From: Pseudomonas paraversuta
GTDB taxonomy: Bacteria > Pseudomonadota > Gammaproteobacteria > Pseudomonadales > Pseudomonadaceae
Assembly: GCF_904063065.1 (NCBI RefSeq)
Contig: NZ_CAJFCL010000001.1
Coordinates: forward strand, 639,726 to 703,725
Direction: 5' to 3'
Length of the DNA stretch: 64,000 bases
Part shown: in pieces, positions 55,091 to 64,000 of the stretch
Position numbering within the stretch: position 1 is the stretch's first letter
Layout of the letters: the number at the start of each line of letters is the position of its first letter
Translations under genes and position numbers: made by a program
Notes under the pieces: model-generated
The model's input: the letters and a program-made list of their open reading frames with translations, nothing else
Database searches by the model: none
What the model was told of the DNA's origin: nothing

Positions 55091-55267
55091 GGGGCGGCCA
55101 TCTGTGGATAACTAAAGATGGGCAATTCTACCGCCCTTCTGCCCTTCCCGCCCCCAGTTGATGAAAAACGGATGGTCGGCGGGTTGCGCCTCTGATCGTC
55201 AAGTGATGACTCGACGGCACGTTGCAGTACAATCGCGAACTTTCATTGCCAATTGACCGGCCCTCCC

Positions 55268-56545
55268 ATGATCGAACCCAAGCGCGTATTACGTGCCCTT
55301 GCCGAGCACTGGGCACTCCTTGAGCCTTTGTGTGAACACTTCGACCAAGGCACGTTGAGCCTCAGCGAACTACGTCTGCAATTGGCTATCCATCAAGTGG
55401 ATAGCACGCCACAGGACATCACCAACGTCCTCGACAGCTGGATCCGGCTGGATATTCTGGTGCCGGTCGCCAAAAGCCCGAACCGCTTTGAGTTAAATGC
55501 ACAGATCCTCGATTTTCTGGCGTACCTGAGGCGCGAGCACCGCCTTGGCCTGTGCCTGGAGATCGAAGCCTATCTGCGTCATCTGGAGCGTCTGGCGGGG
55601 TACATCCAGGATGCGTTCGACATTCGTGACGGTCATGATCTGGCGCGCCAGCTGCGCTTGCTCGATATGCGCGTTCGCGATGTGCTGAAAAAACTCGCCA
55701 ATGATGAACAGGCCCTGGTCGCGGTAGCCGAGCGGGCCAAGACCAGCGACCGGCAGATCCCGCTGCGCCAGCGTTATGCCGAGGTTCTGGCAACGTGGGA
55801 CGAATACGTCGAGCCCATGATCCAGCTGGTCAACGCCGACGGTGCTTTCGAGCAAGGCGTGCGCAAGGTTGAAAACGTATTGCTGCGCATGCTCAGCGAG
55901 CAACAGCGACTCGGCCATCTGGTGGACGACGACATGTTGCTGCGCACCCATGCGCGGATCCTTGAGATGCAAACCAGCGCCCAGCTGACTTTGCGCCATG
56001 CCCGCGAGCTGTTGCTGCCGCTGCGTGAAGAAGCGCGCCGGCACAATGCCGTGACCCGTGGCGCCGCACTGGCGCTGGCAGCCATCCGCCGCAAAGGGCT
56101 GGACGCCGTGCCGCAAGCCTCGATGCCGATGTTCACGCGCCCGCAAAGTACCTTTTTGGGCAGCGCCAGTCAGGTGGAGGCCTACGTGTATGCGCTGGCC
56201 CGCTTCGAAGCAAAACCGGCACGTTTCCCCAAGGCGCATAAAGCCCACCGGGGCGAAACACCCAAAGCGCCGCGTACGGTCAAGGAAATGCTCGATCGTT
56301 GCAGCGACGCGCTGCCAATGCCGGACTTGATGAACTGGCTGCTGGCACAGGAGCCAGACGGTGACACTGACGAGTTGCTGTACTGGTTCTCCCGCCTGTC
56401 ACGGGAAAAACGCTTCGTGCGCGAACGCCTGGAGCGCCGCGATTATCACACCCACGAACATCTGGTCAGCCTGCGTTCCTTCGCCCTGCTTTCTCGCAAC
56501 GAAGACGCAACCGAGACTACAGCGAGCCCTCTCCATGCATCTTGA
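55268..56545 (+). CDS. mksB: Condensin subunit MksB (kleisin-associated/kleisin-like component, MukF-like)
   Basis: 425 residues. The first gene of the Mks condensin operon. Helical throughout with a winged-helix-like N-terminal part (LRALAEHWALLEPLCEHF). By position and size it is the first mks gene (P. aeruginosa PA4684 type). Naming differs between sources: the SMC-like ATPase is sometimes called MksB and the kleisin MksF, so the label here follows position. The start at 55268 (MIEPKRVL) fits. A -10-like TACAAT lies at 55228-55233. The end overlaps the next gene by 11 bases. Confidence 0.75.
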   Translation: MIEPKRVLRALAEHWALLEPLCEHFDQGTLSLSELRLQLAIHQVDSTPQDITNVLDSWIRLDILVPVAKSPNRFELNAQILDFLAYLRREHRLGLCLEIEAYLRHLERLAGYIQDAFDIRDGHDLARQLRLLDMRVRDVLKKLANDEQALVAVAERAKTSDRQIPLRQRYAEVLATWDEYVEPMIQLVNADGAFEQGVRKVENVLLRMLSEQQRLGHLVDDDMLLRTHARILEMQTSAQLTLRHARELLLPLREEARRHNAVTRGAALALAAIRRKGLDAVPQASMPMFTRPQSTFLGSASQVEAYVYALARFEAKPARFPKAHKAHRGETPKAPRTVKEMLDRCSDALPMPDLMNWLLAQEPDGDTDELLYWFSRLSREKRFVRERLERRDYHTHEHLVSLRSFALLSRNEDATETTASPLHAS

Positions 56546-57197
56546 TCTGTCAGAACTGTCCCAACTTGCGCCGATCTTTCGCGAGTTGTTCAAGGGTTAC
56601 CACGTCAGCCGTCGTGACCCGGAGCTGTACGCGCAACTGTCAAACTTTCAGGATCAATACCGCGCCCTGTTCAAGGCACTGGGCTTTGAGCTGGTGTGTG
56701 ATACCCGCGGCTTTTATTACTTCGTGCCCGACACCGCCACCGCGCAAGTGAACAAGACCGCACAACGCCTGGCACTGTTCACCTTTATCATCGTCGAGCA
56801 TCTGGCCGATCAGGGTCGCGACCCGATTGCCGTGCTCGATGGTGGCAGCCTGGGCCGCGATGAGCTGCCTGCGCTGCTGGATAAATACCGTGATCTGTTT
56901 GTACAGGCGGAGGTCACTTCCCACGAAGAGCTGGAAGAAAAGATCATGCGCCGCATGACCCAGCTCGGATTCGCCAGCGAAGAGCCCGGGATCTACCGTT
57001 TTCTGCCGCCGATGCACCGCTTCCTGGATGTTTGCCTGTCGGTTCAGCAAGACCGCGATCTGGCCGCCAGCCTGCACAGCATTCTGCCGCTGCCCACGCC
57101 GGTGTTGATCGACGATGACGCTGAGCCCGAGGAAGAGGACGAAGAAGCCGCACTGGCACGCGCCATTGCCGCCGAGCAACAGGAGATGGATGCATGA
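56535..57197 (+). CDS. mksE: Condensin accessory subunit MksE
   Basis: 220 residues. A small MukE-like protein that binds the kleisin. Family features are HLDLSELSQLAPIFRELFKG and LGFASEEPGIYRFLPPMHRF; the C-terminus is highly acidic (DDDAEPEEEDEEAA). The start at 56535 overlaps the previous gene by 11 bases, and the stop overlaps the ATPase start by 4, so the three proteins are made in fixed ratio. Confidence 0.85.
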   Translation: MHLDLSELSQLAPIFRELFKGYHVSRRDPELYAQLSNFQDQYRALFKALGFELVCDTRGFYYFVPDTATAQVNKTAQRLALFTFIIVEHLADQGRDPIAVLDGGSLGRDELPALLDKYRDLFVQAEVTSHEELEEKIMRRMTQLGFASEEPGIYRFLPPMHRFLDVCLSVQQDRDLAASLHSILPLPTPVLIDDDAEPEEEDEEAALARAIAAEQQEMDA

Positions 57198-60034
57198 GCC
57201 AGGAACGCTACGGAATACGCCGTTTTGCCTTGTTGAATACCGCCGGTTACAGCCTGGGCCTTTTCCCGCTTGAGCACCCACTGTCGGTGTACGGTGCCAA
57301 CAACCTCGGCAAATCAGCTTCGATCAATGCCTTGCAGTTCCCGATTCTGGCGCGCATGTCAGACATGAGCTTCGGCAAGTACAGCCTCGAACAGTCGCGC
57401 CGCTTCTACTTTGCGTCCGACACCAGCTACATCCTCGTCGAAGTCTCACTGCCCCATGGCCCCCATGTGATCGGCGTGGTCGGCCGTGGCCCGGGTGGCG
57501 GCTTCGGTCACCAGTTCTTTGCCTACGCAGGCAAACTGGACCTGGCCCATTATCAGAAAGACGACACCTGCCTGCGGCAGAAGGAGCTGTTCACCAACCT
57601 TGAGCGCAATGGTCTCAAGGCCTATGAGCTCAAGCCCGACGAACTGCGCCGTCTGCTGGTGGGCGGGCACACCTCGATTCCGCTGGACCTGACGCTGATC
57701 CCGCTGCGTTCCACCAGCGAGCAGAGCATGAAGACGTTCCGCGCCCTGTTTATCAACCTGCTGCACATGCGCGAAATCACTGCGGCCAAGCTCAAGCAAC
57801 TGTTCCTCGATGCCTTTGAGCACAGCCTGCGTTCGGGCAGCGTCGATTACATTGCCGCCTGTGAAGAAGCCTTCCGCGACGTACGCCGCATGGAGCAGGA
57901 CTACAACGCGCTGGTGGGCGCCGGGCCTCTGGTGGAAGCGCTGGCCGCCGGTGTTCGCCAGCGTGATCTGCTGCGCGGCAAGCTGCATCGCCTGTCGCCG
58001 CTCCTGGATTCTCTGCTCGGCACCTGGCAAGACTACGCCGGGGCACGCAAGGAAGAGTTGCTGATTCAATCCGAGCATTACCGCAACGAACAGGATTCGC
58101 TGCAAAACGATCAACGCAGCAGCACCCAGGAACTGATGCGCCTGGAGCGGGAAATCAGCGGTATACAGCGCTGGCTTGGTGAGCTGTCAGTGCTCAAGCA
58201 CCGCTTTGCCCTGGTTGACGATGTGAAAGTGCTGGAGCAGCAGCTGCTGGCCGCCAAGGATGCCCATGATGAGTTGGCCGGGGCCCTGTCCCAGTCGCGT
58301 CAATTCAGCGCCGAGGATCTGGATGAGCGTCTGCGGGATCTGGAAAAACGCCTGAAGTCGGTCAAGCAGCAGCTCGACCACGCCGACAACAACAGCTACG
58401 CCCGTCTGCGCGAAGAGTTTTCGCAACAGGATGTAGAGCGCCTGATGCGCCTGTTCAACAGCGCCCTGTTCAGCCTGCCGCTGGGTGAGCACGGCATTGC
58501 CCTGGATGACAGCGATGCCTGGGTCAAATCCCTGGAACTGATCCTCGCCGGCTTCAAAGGTGAGCGCTTTGAGGCGCCAGGGCTTAGCATCAATCTTGGC
58601 CATATCGAGCCGCCGGCCCTGCAGGCACTGGCGGACCGCGCGGCATTGCGCGAGCACAAAGAGCGTCTGGAAAAAGAACTCAAACAACTGAAAACCCAGC
58701 AGGCCGTGACCTCTGACCGGGCGGCGAGCAAGAGCGAAGCTGAATCACTGTATCAACAGGTGCTGGACGCACAAAAGGCGCTGGAAGACTTCCGCCGCAG
58801 TCAGACGTTGAGTGCCGAGGAAGGCGAAAAGCTTGAGCAACTGGCCCAGGCCGAAGGTGCGCAAGACGAATTGAAACGCTCCAGCGATGCGTTCACCGAA
58901 CGGGTGCAACAACTGTCGGCCAAGCTGCAGCTGGTGGGCCGCCAGATCGGCGACATGGAAGCCAAGCAGCGCACCCTGGATGACAGCCTGCGCCGTCGTC
59001 AGTTACTGCCTGCCGACCTGCCGTTCGGCACGCCGTTCATGGACCCGGTCGACGACTCGATGGACAACCTGTTGCCGCTGCTCAATGACTATCAGGACAG
59101 CTGGCAAAGTCTGCTGCGCAGCGACGGGCAGATCGAAGCCTTATATGCCCAGGTGCGGTTGAAGGGAGTGGCCAAGTTCGACAGCGAAGACGACATGGAG
59201 CGCCGCCTGCAACTGCTGATCAACGCTTATGCCCACCGCACCGAAGAAGCCCTGACCCTGGGCAAGGCCCGTCGTGCAGCCGTGACTGACATCGCCCGCA
59301 CCCTGCGCAATATTCGCAGTGACTACGACAGCCTTGAACACCAGCTGGCGTTGTTCAACCGCGAGATCAACAAGCGTCAGGTCTCCAACCTGCAAAGCTT
59401 CCGTATCGTGCTGGCACCGAACAAGGAGGCGCTCAAGCATATCGATCAGATTATCCACAGCGCCGGTCAGTACGAAGAAGGCGAAACCCTGTCGGTGTTC
59501 GACCTCAGCCAGAGCGCCGAGCAGGACAACAAGAACGAAGAGGCCAAGGAGTATCTGGCGCGACTGGTAGCGGCAAACCATAACCAGTTGGGGCTCAAGG
59601 ATTTGTTTGAGCTGGCGTTCGAGATCACCAAGGTCAATGGCCAGCCGGTGATCCATACCGATATCGACGGTGCTGCGTCCAACGGTACGACCATGACCAT
59701 CAAGGCGCTGACCAACATGTATCTGTTGCTGCACTTGATGGACCGCGATCAGGCCGGGCGCATTCGACTGCCGTACTACCTCGACGAAGCGGCCGACATC
59801 GACGAGAAGAACCAGACCGCGCTGCTGGAAACCAGTCTGCAGCTGGGGTTTGTGCCTATCCTGGCCAGTGTCAAGCCGCAGGTCTGTGCCCACGTAGCCA
59901 TCGACCTTGAAGGCGGCAGCGGCCCGAACGGGATTTACATCGACGAGGATGACTGGAAGTACATTCGTCGCCATGACGAAGTGCAACCGGTCGCTGGCGT
60001 ACCGGTTCAACAGCCGGAGCTGGATGAGGTCTGA
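57194..60034 (+). CDS. mksF: Condensin SMC-like ATPase of the Mks complex
   Basis: 946 residues. Walker A is GANNLGKSASINAL at residues 34-47; the C-terminal Walker B is in RLPYYLDEAADIDEKN. Long coiled-coil arms (about 230-420 and 510-760, rich in Glu, Gln and Leu heptads) surround a hinge region. It is the motor of a MukB-like condensin that organises the chromosome. No mksG (toprim-like nuclease) gene follows, so this is the housekeeping type and not the Wadjet plasmid-defence type. See the mksB entry for the naming problem. Confidence 0.85.
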   Translation: MSQERYGIRRFALLNTAGYSLGLFPLEHPLSVYGANNLGKSASINALQFPILARMSDMSFGKYSLEQSRRFYFASDTSYILVEVSLPHGPHVIGVVGRGPGGGFGHQFFAYAGKLDLAHYQKDDTCLRQKELFTNLERNGLKAYELKPDELRRLLVGGHTSIPLDLTLIPLRSTSEQSMKTFRALFINLLHMREITAAKLKQLFLDAFEHSLRSGSVDYIAACEEAFRDVRRMEQDYNALVGAGPLVEALAAGVRQRDLLRGKLHRLSPLLDSLLGTWQDYAGARKEELLIQSEHYRNEQDSLQNDQRSSTQELMRLEREISGIQRWLGELSVLKHRFALVDDVKVLEQQLLAAKDAHDELAGALSQSRQFSAEDLDERLRDLEKRLKSVKQQLDHADNNSYARLREEFSQQDVERLMRLFNSALFSLPLGEHGIALDDSDAWVKSLELILAGFKGERFEAPGLSINLGHIEPPALQALADRAALREHKERLEKELKQLKTQQAVTSDRAASKSEAESLYQQVLDAQKALEDFRRSQTLSAEEGEKLEQLAQAEGAQDELKRSSDAFTERVQQLSAKLQLVGRQIGDMEAKQRTLDDSLRRRQLLPADLPFGTPFMDPVDDSMDNLLPLLNDYQDSWQSLLRSDGQIEALYAQVRLKGVAKFDSEDDMERRLQLLINAYAHRTEEALTLGKARRAAVTDIARTLRNIRSDYDSLEHQLALFNREINKRQVSNLQSFRIVLAPNKEALKHIDQIIHSAGQYEEGETLSVFDLSQSAEQDNKNEEAKEYLARLVAANHNQLGLKDLFELAFEITKVNGQPVIHTDIDGAASNGTTMTIKALTNMYLLLHLMDRDQAGRIRLPYYLDEAADIDEKNQTALLETSLQLGFVPILASVKPQVCAHVAIDLEGGSGPNGIYIDEDDWKYIRRHDEVQPVAGVPVQQPELDEV

Positions 60035-60055
60035 GACCTGAAATGCGCTGCAAAC

Positions 60056-60088
60056 CAAAAGACCGCGATCATTGATCGCGGTCTTTTG
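60056..60088. terminator. Bidirectional terminator between mks and pqi operons
   Basis: Perfect 15-base stem CAAAAGACCGCGATC / GATCGCGGTCTTTTG with loop ATT. It ends in T4 on both strands and lies between convergent genes. Confidence 0.9.
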
Positions 60089-60109
60089 CTAAGCGGGTGC
60101 AGCTGAAGG

Positions 60110-62413
60110 CTATTTAGCCAACGGGATTTTCGGTGCCCATTGCAGCCACTCTTCCTCGAACTTGTCGAACAAGGGGAAGGTTTGCTCCGGGCGGGCCTGA
60201 TTACCCATCTTGCCGTCATCCGGGGTAGCGAATGCGATACCGCCCTGGACCAGGGTCTCCAGGGACTCGGTACGGATTGTGGCGCCTTTGAACAGACCAA
60301 AATCGACACCAAAGCCGCTGCTGTTCCAGAAGCGGCTGCCAGTGCGAACCAATGGCGCGTAACGCGGCTCGATCAGGATATGCACCAGTACACGGTCAGC
60401 GGTATTGCCCAGCTCGTATCCAGTGACCTTGCCCACCGTAACTTCACGGTAGGTCACGGGTACCCCTTCCTTGAGCGAACCACGGCGTGCCGCACTCAAC
60501 ACCAGGCTTAACCCGGCTTGCGAGACGGCAGCCTCCGGGGCTTGATCCAGAGCGACAAAGCTGGTCTGCGGACCCAGTTGCCGGGCAGCAGGCTGCACTT
60601 CTATGTACTGACCGGTGACCAGGGTTTCCAGGTTGGCGGTTTTCATCAATCCAAGCTCGGGTTTGACGACCCAGAATTGACTGCCCACCCGTGCTATCCG
60701 CCCCGGCACTTCGGTGATACGGGCCTGGAGCATGACCGACTGCAGGTCGTCACTGAGGTCGATGCTTTCGATCTTGCCTACATCCAGACCTTTGAAACGA
60801 ATCGGCGTACCGCTGCGCAGCCCGTCGGCACGTGCCACTTTGATTGTTACAGCGACACCTTGCTGCATCGCCGCGTCGCGGTCGGTATACAGGCGGAAAC
60901 GAGGGATGCGTTTTTGCAGGGGCGCCGCGGCTTCCGGTGTTTCGAATGCAATCCCGCCGGCCATCAGGCTTTGCAGGGACTCACTCTTGACCTGAATCCC
61001 CCCGGTCAATCCGCCAGTGAGCGTGATGCCGCTGGCATTCCAGAAACGGGTCGAGGCGTTGACCAGGTTTTCGTATTCTTTCTCGATGTGGACACCAATG
61101 ACCAACTGCTTCTTGGTGCGGGAGAACTGATAGCTCTGGACCGATCCAACCTTGACCTGCTTGTAGAGAATCGGGCTGCCGACATCCAGTGATCCCAGAT
61201 TATCGGTGAAGAGCACCATGTGCAGACCCGGTGAGCGCAGATCCAGCGGTGGTGCTTTGGGCCGTGCAATGAATTCGCGTTCCGGGGTGCTGCCTTTGTC
61301 TCCCGGGCGAATGGCGATGTAGTTGCCTTTCACCAGAGCTTCCAGCCCCGTAATCCCGGCCAGCGAAATGGAAGGTTTTACCACCCAGAACTGGGTGCCC
61401 TGCACCAGGTAATCTTCCGCCAGCGGATCAAGGGCCAGTTCGGCACTGGCACTGGTGAGGTCCGGGTCAACTTTCAAGGCCTTGAGGCTACCGACCTGAA
61501 TACCTTTGTACATGACCGGTGTACGGCCTGCCTGCAGGCCTTCGAAGTCACTGAGTTTGACTTTGACCTTGATCCCCGCCTGCGCGGCATCAAAGTCCTC
61601 ATACAGCCGGAACGGCAGATTTGTGTCTGTTGGCGGGCTGTCTTTACGGTTCTCCGGCGTCGCGAAGGCTATGCCTCCGGCAACAATGCTGGCCAGAGAC
61701 TCACTGCGCACTTTCACCCCTGAAAGGTTGGCGTCGATGCTGATGCCGCTGGCGTTCCAGAAACGTGTGTGTTTGCGCACCAGGTTGGCGTAGGTCGGCT
61801 CGATAAAGACTTTGATCTCGACCGTACTCTGATCTTCAGAGAGCACGTAGCTTTTGATCTGACCAACCTGAATCTGTTTGTAAAACACCGGACTGCCCCG
61901 GTTCAACGAGCCCAGGCGGTCTGCCTTGAGCGTCAGGTGCAGTCCTGGCTTGGCGTCAGACAGAGGCGGCTCTTGTGACAAGGCCTTGAATTTGCGCGTT
62001 GACTCGCCATCTGCCGGGCTGACGGCGATGTAATTGCCGGATACCAGTGTTTCCAGGCCGGTAATACCCGCCAGAGAGACGCTGGGTTTGACCAGCCAGA
62101 ATCGGGTGTTGGTTCTCAGGTACTGCTCGACGTCTTTATCCATCTCGACGGTGGCAATGACCCCGTTGCTCGGGCCAGCTTCGTCCAGAGCCAAGGTTTT
62201 GACCTTGCCCACGGGCATGCCTTTGTAGACCACTTCAGTCTTGTTGGCGACGATGCCTTCGCCACTTTCGAAGCGCACCTGAATGTCGATTCCGGTCTGG
62301 GTATAGGCACGCCATCCCAGCCAGCCACCGATGATCAGGGCAATGAGCGGGAGAATCCAGATCGCCGACCAGTTGGAAGCCGGGCGGGTTTTAGCGGTAG
62401 GCAAGTCACTCAT
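60110..62413 (-). CDS. pqiB: PqiB/LetB-like MCE protein with six MCE domains
   Basis: 767 residues. TM anchor at about 14-36, then six MCE repeats starting near residues 43, 158, 280, 396, 520 and 635 (each with a YKG/YKQ..VG..K-type core, such as VVYKGMPVGKVKTLAL). MCE rings form tunnels that carry lipids across the periplasm. E. coli PqiB has three MCE domains and LetB seven; six here is intermediate. It overlaps the PqiA-type gene by 8 bases and works with the two PqiA-like proteins. Confidence 0.9.
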   Translation of the reverse strand: MSDLPTAKTRPASNWSAIWILPLIALIIGGWLGWRAYTQTGIDIQVRFESGEGIVANKTEVVYKGMPVGKVKTLALDEAGPSNGVIATVEMDKDVEQYLRTNTRFWLVKPSVSLAGITGLETLVSGNYIAVSPADGESTRKFKALSQEPPLSDAKPGLHLTLKADRLGSLNRGSPVFYKQIQVGQIKSYVLSEDQSTVEIKVFIEPTYANLVRKHTRFWNASGISIDANLSGVKVRSESLASIVAGGIAFATPENRKDSPPTDTNLPFRLYEDFDAAQAGIKVKVKLSDFEGLQAGRTPVMYKGIQVGSLKALKVDPDLTSASAELALDPLAEDYLVQGTQFWVVKPSISLAGITGLEALVKGNYIAIRPGDKGSTPEREFIARPKAPPLDLRSPGLHMVLFTDNLGSLDVGSPILYKQVKVGSVQSYQFSRTKKQLVIGVHIEKEYENLVNASTRFWNASGITLTGGLTGGIQVKSESLQSLMAGGIAFETPEAAAPLQKRIPRFRLYTDRDAAMQQGVAVTIKVARADGLRSGTPIRFKGLDVGKIESIDLSDDLQSVMLQARITEVPGRIARVGSQFWVVKPELGLMKTANLETLVTGQYIEVQPAARQLGPQTSFVALDQAPEAAVSQAGLSLVLSAARRGSLKEGVPVTYREVTVGKVTGYELGNTADRVLVHILIEPRYAPLVRTGSRFWNSSGFGVDFGLFKGATIRTESLETLVQGGIAFATPDDGKMGNQARPEQTFPLFDKFEEEWLQWAPKIPLAK

Positions 62414-63029
62414 GGTCGTCGTCCGACTCCGTGTTATCCCAAATCAGTCGGGGATCAAAAGTTACAGCGGCTAGCATTGTTAATACCACCACACTGGCAA
62501 AAGCCACCGCACCAAGATTGGCCTCGATGCTGGCTATACGTCCAAAATTCACCACCGCCACCAGAATGGCGATGACAAAAATATCCAGCATTGACCAGCG
62601 GCCAATGAATTCGATAAAGCGGTACATGATGATCCGTTGCCGGGCTGACAGCGGCTGACGGCGTTGCACTGAAAACAACAGCAAGGCGATGCCGACGAGC
62701 TTGAAGGTTGGCACCAGAATACTGGCCACAAATACCACGGCCGCAATCGGGATCATGCCGTGCTGCACCAGCTCAATGACACCCGCCATGATGGTACTCG
62801 GAGAACCCTGGCCCAAAGAGTTGACGGTCATGATGGGCAGCAGGTTGGCCGGAATGTAGAGAATGGCCGAGGTTAACAGCAATGCCCAGGTACGCATAAG
62901 GCTGTCGGGACGACGCGCATGTACCAAAGCGCCACATCGGGTACAGCTTTGCTCGTCGGTCTCGGGGTCTTGTCTGTTCAGCTCGTGACACTCGCCACAG
63001 ATCAAGATACCTGCATCAATCGCCCGCAT
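62406..63029 (-). CDS. pqiA: PqiA/LetA-type membrane protein, second half
   Basis: 207 residues. A zinc-ribbon-like N-terminus (CGECHELN, CTRCGALV) is followed by four hydrophobic helices with the PqiA signature (YIPANLLPIMTVNSLGQGS). I chose the ATG at 63029 because GGGGAGG lies six bases upstream; the ATG at 63035 touches it. In E. coli PqiA and LetA join two such units in one protein; here they are separate. It overlaps its upstream partner by 14 bases. Confidence 0.88.
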   Translation of the reverse strand: MRAIDAGILICGECHELNRQDPETDEQSCTRCGALVHARRPDSLMRTWALLLTSAILYIPANLLPIMTVNSLGQGSPSTIMAGVIELVQHGMIPIAAVVFVASILVPTFKLVGIALLLFSVQRRQPLSARQRIIMYRFIEFIGRWSMLDIFVIAILVAVVNFGRIASIEANLGAVAFASVVVLTMLAAVTFDPRLIWDNTESDDDHE

Positions 63030-63675
63030 GGACATCCTCCCCGGATAATGCCTGCCAGATCTGGTGCGGCGACATCACAACTTCCAGCCAGACCTGTACC
63101 AGCAATAAGCTGACAAAACAGGTTAAACCAAGACCGAGGCTCAACTCTGCAAGGTCGGACAATTTCACAATCGCCACCAGTACTCCCATCAGGTACACCT
63201 CAAGCATGCCCCAATCACGTAAGTGGTGATAAATACGGTAAATGAGCAGCCCGTAGCTACGGCCTATGTTCCAGCGAATGCTGAGTAACACGACGAGCTG
63301 GCATAGCAGCTTGAGCAGCGGAATCCCCATGCTGCACAGGAAGACTACAACGGCGATCCCCTGCATGCCGGTATTGAACAGGCCAAGCACACCGCTCCAG
63401 ACCGTGTCTTGCGACGCCTGGCCCAATAGATTGAGTTGCATGATGGGCAAAAAGTTCGCGGGCACGTAGAGCAGCAAAGCGGCGATCACCAGCGCGAGGC
63501 TGCGTTCGACGACTTTGTGCCGATGAGCATAGAGCTCATACCCACAGCGCGGACATTGGGCTTTTTCGCCGAGAGCGAGATGTGGCCTGCGCATCAACAG
63601 ATCGCACTCGTGGCAGGCCACTAACTCGTCCAGCGGTAGATCTGACACCCTTTGGGGGTCAACCGGATCTGGCAT
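63016..63675 (-). CDS. pqiA: PqiA/LetA-type membrane protein, first half
   Basis: 219 residues. CHECDLLM and CPRCGYELY form the zinc ribbon; YVPANFLPIMQLNLLGQASQ is the family signature; four membrane helices follow. It is the first gene of the operon with the second PqiA half and the MCE protein. In the 166 bases upstream there is a hairpin GGGCAC-GCA-GTGCCC (63775-63789) enclosed by AGCTGCA/TGCAGCT arms. I see no clear promoter. Confidence 0.88.
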   Translation of the reverse strand: MPDPVDPQRVSDLPLDELVACHECDLLMRRPHLALGEKAQCPRCGYELYAHRHKVVERSLALVIAALLLYVPANFLPIMQLNLLGQASQDTVWSGVLGLFNTGMQGIAVVVFLCSMGIPLLKLLCQLVVLLSIRWNIGRSYGLLIYRIYHHLRDWGMLEVYLMGVLVAIVKLSDLAELSLGLGLTCFVSLLLVQVWLEVVMSPHQIWQALSGEDVHAGD

Positions 63676-63758
63676 ATAGGGAGTCTCGGGCTCAGAAAAT
63701 GACTGCGCCTATTCTAGTGCGCGGACTACAAAATAACTGTGCATATTTGTAGGACTTG

Positions 63759-63800
63759 AGCTGCAGGTGAATCTGGGCACGCAGTGCCCGAGTTGCAGCT
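63759..63800. repeat. Nested hairpin between the 5S terminator and pqi operon
   Basis: AGCTGCA (63759-63765) and TGCAGCT (63794-63800) enclose GGGCAC-GCA-GTGCCC (63775-63789). It may be a second rRNA operon terminator element or a leader structure of the pqi operon. Confidence 0.45.
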
Positions 63801-63835
63801 TGTTGCGGCCAGGCATGTTGCAACTTTTCTCGGCA

Positions 63836-63877
63836 CAAAAACAAACCCCCTGTCTGCGTGAGCAGACAGGGGGTTTG
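63836..63877 (-). terminator. Terminator of the rRNA operon
   Basis: A perfect 16-base stem (CAAACCCCCTGTCTGC and its complement) with a four-base loop. On the minus strand it is followed by a T-run. It lies just beyond the 5S rRNA gene. Confidence 0.92.
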
Positions 63878-63884
63878 GAATTTA

Positions 63885-64000
63885 ATCTTGACGATGACCT
63901 ACTCTCACATGGGGAAACCCCACACTACCATCGGCGATGCATCGTTTCACTTCTGAGTTCGGGATGGGATCAGGTGGTTCCAATGCTCTATGGTCGTCAA
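63885..64000 (-). rRNA. rrf: 5S ribosomal RNA (5' end beyond window)
   Basis: On the minus strand the sequence reads as 5S rRNA: CATTGGAACCACCTGATCCC, GAACTCAGAAGTGAAACGAT, GATGGTAGTGTGGGGTTTCC and the closing stem TTGACGA...TCGTCAA. The first few bases of the mature RNA lie outside the window. The rest of the rRNA operon should lie to the right. Confidence 0.95.

Noticed and set aside
57194..60034. Wadjet (JetABCD) plasmid-defence system
   Set aside because: There is no jetD/mksG gene: the operon ends at a strong terminator and the next genes are the unrelated convergent pqi operon.

Overview
The window is chromosomal DNA of a Pseudomonas, most like the fluorescens/putida lineage. I infer this from protein similarity as I remember it, from conserved gene order (hpt-upp-uraA-hemH; hemA-prfA-prmC-moeB-murI; lolB-ispE-tRNA-Gln-prs-rplY-pth-ychF; can-rimI-mksBEF) and from GTAGGAGCGAGC-type REP sequences. 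I see no prophage, insertion sequence, CRISPR array or plasmid gene. No gap between genes exceeds about 260 bases.

Layout. 1-6.9 kb: a Ca2+/cation exchanger cut by the window edge, an AEC transporter, a WbuC-type cupin, then purine/pyrimidine salvage (hpt, upp, uraA), hemH and a TIGR01777 protein. 6.9-16.2 kb: a light-response cluster. It has a single FAD oxidoreductase followed by a tight eight-gene operon: a DUF523/DUF1722 TudS-like protein, a MerR/LitR-type regulator, phrB photolyase, SDR, FAD oxidase, DUF1365, a cyclopropane synthase-like UfaM candidate and DUF2878. Both transcription units start behind TGTACA direct repeats with 12-base spacing, which fits the binding site reported for PplR/LitR in P. 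putida. 16.2-31.8 kb: housekeeping genes, namely YkgJ, a PagL-like lipid A deacylase, murI-moeB-prmC-prfA-hemA (minus strand), a TPR lipoprotein-lolB-ispE-tRNA-Gln-prs-rplY-pth-ychF (plus strand), a FUSC protein, an Fsr-type MFS exporter and tRNA-Met.

32-50 kb is the most accessory part. A GlcD-type flavoprotein with a divergent GntR regulator comes first. A chaperone-usher fimbrial operon of six genes (37.8-43.8 kb) follows. It is enclosed by Roc/Bvg-like signalling genes: an unorthodox hybrid kinase with Hpt on the left; two LuxR-type response regulators, an EAL-domain response regulator and a second hybrid kinase without Hpt on the right. The arrangement resembles the RocS/RocA/RocR control of cup fimbriae in P. 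aeruginosa. A Dyp peroxidase, a small DUF6555 protein, a metallothionein and an AtoE-type transporter follow.

52-64 kb: beta-carbonic anhydrase, an acidic hypothetical protein, rimI and a proline-rich protein that is probably the cryptic DNA polymerase III psi subunit. Then come the condensin operon mksBEF (no mksG) and an envelope lipid-transport operon with two PqiA/LetA half proteins and a six-MCE-domain PqiB/LetB-like protein. The 5S end of an rRNA operon on the minus strand closes the window.

The strongest candidate for a little-described system is the light-controlled operon. It couples DNA photorepair, a probable thiouracil desulfurase and a probable membrane fatty-acid modification pathway under tandem light operators. 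Its cyclopropane synthase homologue has lost two of the bicarbonate ligands known from the E. coli enzyme, so it probably makes something other than cyclopropane.
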